64,000 bases of DNA from Siphonodentalium dalli (Eukaryota; Mollusca; Scaphopoda; Gadilida; Siphonodentaliidae). Below the pieces are notes generated by a model. The model was not told the origin of the DNA, did not search any database, and saw nothing but the letters and a program-made list of their open reading frames with translations. Location of the stretch: assembly GCA_032622095.1 (NCBI GenBank), contig CP136062.1, forward strand, positions 10,877,710-10,941,709, read 5' to 3'. The position numbers were made by a program, and so were the translations under genes. How positions within the stretch are numbered: the stretch's first letter is position 1; each line of letters starts with the position of its first letter. This document shows, in pieces, positions 59,415 to 64,000 of the stretch.

Positions 59415-60348
59415 TAACATCCATGACAAATTTCATGATGATCTGACCAAAGGTACAACCAGTAGCCTCTGTGAAAGGATTTAGTCATGCAAAGAGTAAA
59501 ATCCAAGATGGCTGCCAGCGGCCATGTTTTCTGATCGAACGACCCCAAAATTACTCGTTCTTATCTACATGTCAATATAACAAATTTCATGATGATCAGA
59601 CGAACAGTACCACCTGTAGCCCGTGCTAATGGATTGAATTTTGAAATTCAAGATGGCCGCTGGCAGCCATGTTTTTTGTCCGAATGACCCCAAAATGACT
59701 CATTCCCATCTACATTCCAATTTCAACAGCCATGACAAATTTCATGATGATCAGACTAAAGGTACGACCTGTAGCCCGTGCTAAAGGATTTAGTCATACA
59801 AAGAGTAAAATCCAAGATGGCTGCTGCCGGCCATGTTTTTTGGCCGTATGACCCAAAAATGACTCGTTCCCATCTACATGTCATTGTTAACATCCATGTC
59901 AAATTTTATGATAATCCGACCAAACGTACGACCTGTAGCCCGTGCCAAAGGATTTAGTCATGCAAAGAGTAAAATTCAAGATGGCTGCTGGGTCAGTGCT
60001 GGCGGCCATGTTTTTTGGCAGAATGACCCCAAAATTACTCGTTCCCATCTACATGTCAATATTAACATCCATGACAAATTTCATGATGATCAGACGAACA
60101 GTACGACCTGTAGCCCGTGCTAATGGATTGAATTTTGAAATCCAAGATGGCCGTTGGCAGCCATGTTTTTTTTCGAATGACCCCAAAATGAATCGTTCCG
60201 GTCTAAATGTTGATGTCAACAGCTATGACAAATTTCATAATGATCCGACCAAAGGTACGACCTGTAGCCTGTATTATTGACGAATCAAGCACACACGGAC
60301 GACAAAGCCATGGCAATAGCTCAAACTTTACAAAGTAAAGTTGAGCTA

Positions 60349-60539
60349 AAAATAACATGGGTTTTTCCTAGGTGGCAATTGGACGTTCACTAAAATGTGT
60401 GCATCATTGACGAATAATAAGTCGATTGGAAATTTAAATACTGTCTCATACAGTACATCTGAAAATTTGACAGGCACCATTTTGAAATGACCAAAACCAT
60501 CCATTTGTCAGTAAAAATATAATTATTTTGAGCCTTGAA
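60349..60539. other. Short unclassified gap
   Basis: No gene or repeat was recognised. Confidence 0.4.
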
Positions 60540-61012
60540 ATAGAGGATCTTTGATGATACAAAATTTATTAACCGAGTGCAGTAAATTTTATTCAAGTCA
60601 AGCTTTAGCGAGGCTCGAATCGAATATAGTGGACGAGGTTAATAAATTTTGTATAGAATTGCAATGAATTTGAGATCTTTTTTATCACATGATCACATTT
60701 TAGCAAGTAAAAAGGGTCTTGAAACGCCTGGGGTTAAAACAAATTAAAATTGATTTCCTTATCACTTCCAAAGAAAAAATATAGTTCTATTTTAAATGTG
60801 TCTTTTCATGTTAACAAAATTGTTCAACCGCCCTTATCACCCATGTTTATCTCATAGTCAACACTAAATAACCTAATAATCTAATTAGCATAACAATAAA
60901 GTTCTGACATTGACATCGACATATTTGCACTAAGCTCTTACATCACTGCGTGTGACGATATTACATGTGTGTCTTACCAAAAAATATGAGACCCTTTTAG
61001 GGGCTAATTATT
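60540..61012 (+). repeat. Dispersed repeat with internal insertion
   Basis: Reverse-complement counterpart of 47556-47800. Homology covers about 60560-60735 and 60905-61012; the 170 bp between are absent from the other copy. Confidence 0.65.
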
Positions 61013-61204
61013 GATAAACAAATATTCTAATTCAATCCTCCATCCTTTCTCTATCGACAAAATGGATTCTTCCGCCCAGTTATAAAAGTATACACTGGAA
61101 TCGTCTGTTATTCATTTGGAGGTATCAGGTATGTTTAGGTAATAGAGGATATCTAATTTCTCATTAGTGACTGGGACAAATGTCTATTTTTTGCGAGGGG
61201 CTCG

Positions 61205-64000
61205 CCACGAGGGGGGGTACTTACATGTTGAATGGTTGACCCCGGTTGCTGTGTGTGGAGGGGGTACTTGATGGTTGACCCCAGTTGATGTGCGGGGGGG
61301 TACTTACATGTTGAATGGTTGACCCCGGTTGCTGTGTGTGGAGGGGGGCTACATACAACTTGGGTTGAATGGTTGACCCCAGTTGTTGTGCGGGGAGGGG
61401 GGTACTTGCAGGTTGAATGGTTGACCCCATTTGCTGTGCGGGAAGGGGGTACTTACATGTTGAATGGATGACACCGGTTGATGTGGGGGGTACTTACAGG
61501 TTGAATGGTTGACCCTGGTTGCTGTGCAGGGAGGGGGGTACTTACAGGTTGAATGGTTGACCCCGGTTGCTGTGCGGGGAGGGGGGACTTACAGGTTGAA
61601 TGGTTGACTCCAGTTGCTGTGCGGGGAGGGGTACTTACAGGTTGAATGGTTGCCCCCGGTTGCTGTGCAGGGAGGGGGTACTTACATGTTGAACAGTTGA
61701 CCCTGGTTGCTGTGCAGGGAGGGGGTACTTACAGGTTGAACAGTTGACCCCGGTGGCTGTGTGTGGAGGGGGGTACTTACACGTTGAATCGTTGACCCCG
61801 GTTGCTGTGTGGAGAGGGGGTACTTACAGGTTGAATGGTTGACCTCGGTTGCTGTGCGGGAAGGGGGGTACTTACAGGTTGAATGGTTGACCCTGGTTGC
61901 TGTGTGTGGAGGGGGGCTACCTACAAATTGGGTTGAATGGTTGACCCCAGTTGCTGTGTGGGGAGGGGGGACTTACAGGTTGAATGGTTGACTCCAGTTG
62001 CTGTGCGGGGAGGGGTACTTACAGGTTGAATGGTTGCCCCCGGTTGCTGTGCAGGGAGGGGGGTACTTACATGTTGAACAGTTGACCCTGGTTGCTGTGC
62101 AGGGAGGGGGGTACTTACAGGTTGAACAGTTGACCCCGGTGGCTGTGTGTGGAGGGGGTACTTACACGTTGAATCGTTGACCCCGGTTGCTGTGTGGAGA
62201 GGGGGTACTTACAGGTTGAATGGTTGACCTCGGTTGCTGTGCGGGGAGGGGGTACTTACAGGTTGAATGGTTGACTCCGGTTGCTGTGCGGGGAGGGGTA
62301 CTTACAGGTTGAATGGTTGCCACCGGTTGCTGTGCAGGGAGGGGGTACTTACAGGTTGAACAGTTGACCCCGGTTGCTGTGCAGGGAGGGGTACTTACAG
62401 GTTGAACTGTTGACCCCGGTTGCTGTGTATGTGGAGGGGGTACTTACACGTTGAATCGTTGACCCCAGTTGCTGTGTGGGGAAGGGGTACTTACAGGTTG
62501 AATGGTTGACCCCAGTTGCTGTGTGGGGAGGGGGTACTTACAGGTTGAATGATTGACTCCGGTTGCTGTGTGGGGAGGGGGTACTTACAGGTTGAACAGT
62601 TTACCCCGGTTGCTGTGTGGGGAGGGGGTACTTACAGGTTGAATGGTTGACCCTGGTTGCTGTGTGGGGAGGGGGGCTACCTACAACTTGGGTTGAGTGG
62701 TTGACCCCAGTTGCTGTGTGGGGAGGGGGGTACTTACAGGTTGAACAGTTGACCCTGGTTGCTGTGTGGGGAGGGGGTACTTACAGGTTGAATGGATGAC
62801 ACCGGTTGATGTGGGGGTACTTACAGGTTGAATGGTTGACCCTGGTTGCTGTGCAGGGAGGGGGTACTTACAGGTTGAACAGTTGACCCCGGTTGCTGTG
62901 TGGGGAGGGGGGTACTTGCAGGTTGAATGGTTGACCCCAGTTGATGTGCAGGGGGGGTACTTACATGTTGAATGGATGACACCGGTTGATGTGGGGGGGG
63001 TACTTACAGGTTGAATGGTTGACCCTGGTTGCTGTGCAGGGAGGGAGTACTTACAGGTTGAATGGTTGCCCCCGGTTGCTGTGTGGGGAGGGGGGTACTT
63101 ACAGGTTGAATGGTTGACCCTGGTTGCTGTGCAGGGAAGGGGGTACTTACAGGTTGAACAGTTGACCCCGGTTGCTGTGTGGGGAGGGGGGTACTTGCAG
63201 GTTGAATGGTTGACCCCAGTTGATGTGCAGGGGGGTACTTACATGTTGAATGGATGACACCGGTTGATGTGGGGGGTACTTACAGGTTGAATGGGTGACA
63301 CCGGTTGATGTGGGGGTACTTACAGGTTGAATGGTTGACCCTGATTGCTGTGCGGGAAGGGGGTACTTACAGGTTGAATGGTTGACCCTGGTTGCTGTGT
63401 GGGGAGGGGGTACTTACAGGTTGAATGGTTGACCCCGGTTGCTGTGCAGGGAGGGGGTACTTACAGGTTGAATGGTTGACCCCGGTTGCTGTGCAGGGAG
63501 GGGGTACTTACAGGTTGAACAGTTTACCCCGGTTGCTGTGCGGGGAGGGGGTACTTACAGGTTGAATGGTTGACCCTGGTTGCTGTGTGGGGAGGGGGGC
63601 TACCTACAACTTGGGTTGAATGGTTGACCCCAGTTGCTGTGTGGGGAGTGGGTACTTACAGGTTGAACAGTTGACCCCGGTTGCTGTGCAGGGAGGGGGT
63701 ACTTACAGGTTGAATGGTTGACCCCGGTTGCTGTGCAGGGAGGGGGTACTTACAGGTTGAACAGTTTACCCCGGTTGCTGTGCGGGGAGGGGGTACTTAC
63801 AGGTTGAATGGTTGACCCTGGTTGCTGTGTGGGGAGGGGGGCTACCTACAACTTGGGTTGAACAGTTGACCCTGGTTGCTGTGTGGGGAGGGGGGTACTT
63901 ACAGGTTGAATGGATGACACCGGTTGATGTGGGGGTACTTACAGGTTGAACAGTTGACCCCGGTTGCTGTGTGGGGAGGGGGTACTTACAGGTTGAATGG
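61205..64000 (+). repeat. G-rich minisatellite, 47-bp unit
   Basis: About 58 head-to-tail units of GGTTGAATGGTTGACCCCGG then TTGCTGTGCGGGGAGGGGGT and ACTTACA, continuing past the window. The unit length varies mainly in the G run. Variants include CAACAGT-type changes (GAACAGTTGACC), CAGGGAGG, GATGACACCGGTTGATGTGG and a CTACCTACAACTTGGGTTG form. On the minus strand every unit shows GTAAGT and CCCCTCCCCGCACAG. The 60-80-codon frames are repeat artefacts because 47 is not a multiple of 3. Confidence 0.95.

Larger units (their letters stand above)
55800..60348 (-). mobile_element. Helentron-like element split by two insertions
   Basis: A reverse-oriented copy whose tail is at 55800-55912 (ATGAAAGTGTCAATGACACT, the terminal stem-loop) and whose head is at 60300-60348 (AGCTCAAACTTTACAAAGTA then AAGTTGAGCTA). 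Body units with GGCTACAGGTCGTA reversed lie at 56550-56968 and 59415-60290. A Helitron (55931-56533) and a same-family element (56969-59414) interrupt it. The host alone is about 1.4-1.5 kb. Confidence 0.75.

Noticed and set aside
56036-60280. Many frames of 60-130 codons
   Set aside because: All are translations of the 122-bp and 160-bp transposon units in different frames, with no consistent product.
61809-63257. Protein with a YLQVEWLTPVAV repeat on the plus strand
   Set aside because: The unit is 47 bp, so the frame shifts in each repeat and stops appear; apparent repeats come from G-run length changes.

Overview
This window is animal genomic DNA, most likely from a lophotrochozoan and probably a mollusc. 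Genes are sparse and intron-bearing, with 3' splice sites and poly(A) signals. Roughly three quarters of the sequence is tandem or interspersed repeat. A rolling-circle element family with internal tandem units of about 160 bp resembles the pearl/Helentron-like elements described in bivalves. The taxon is an inference. Only three coding segments can be supported: a C/EBP bZIP factor on the minus strand (139-888), a C/EBP-gamma orthologue on the plus strand (47845-48261), and the last exon of an unrecognised gene on the minus strand (55313-55523). The two bZIP genes lie head to head, as CEBPA and CEBPG do in human, which suggests an ancient C/EBP cluster. Their products are expected to heterodimerise.

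Layout. 1-1450: C/EBP with a TATA-like motif, an overlapping upstream ORF, and an E-box next to a palindromic C/EBP site. 1450-2880: unique intergenic DNA with G and C runs. 2887-3966: fossil hAT transposon with a BED-finger remnant. 4171-6817: a recent 1.3-kb tandem duplication carrying a CCGCGG-rich TA-flanked MITE and the head of a Helentron-like element, whose complete copy ends at 8234. 8302-10620: a 124-bp palindrome, a third MITE copy, a mariner-type MITE, recurrent 67-bp hairpins and a nested inverted repeat. 10618-12719: satellite with a 117-bp unit. 12785-46353: a 33.5-kb minisatellite with 44-50-bp units and visible higher-order structure. 46354-47546: piggyBac-like MITE, end of the array, more hairpins and a 256-bp palindrome of palindromes. 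47556-48600: dispersed repeat, splice acceptor, CEBPG and its poly(A) signal. 48780-55200: old dispersed repeats and MITEs. 55280-55523: terminal exon. 55800-60348: a Helentron-like element split by a Helitron and by a second element of its own family. 61205 to the end: a G-rich 47-bp minisatellite.

The most striking point is that both central satellites can be read as amplified transposon ends. The 44-50-bp unit carries the terminal inverted repeat of a mariner-type MITE; an intact copy lies at 9037-9177 and a half copy terminates the array. The 117-bp unit contains a TTAA-flanked piggyBac-like MITE. This amplification makes up most of the distance between the two C/EBP genes.
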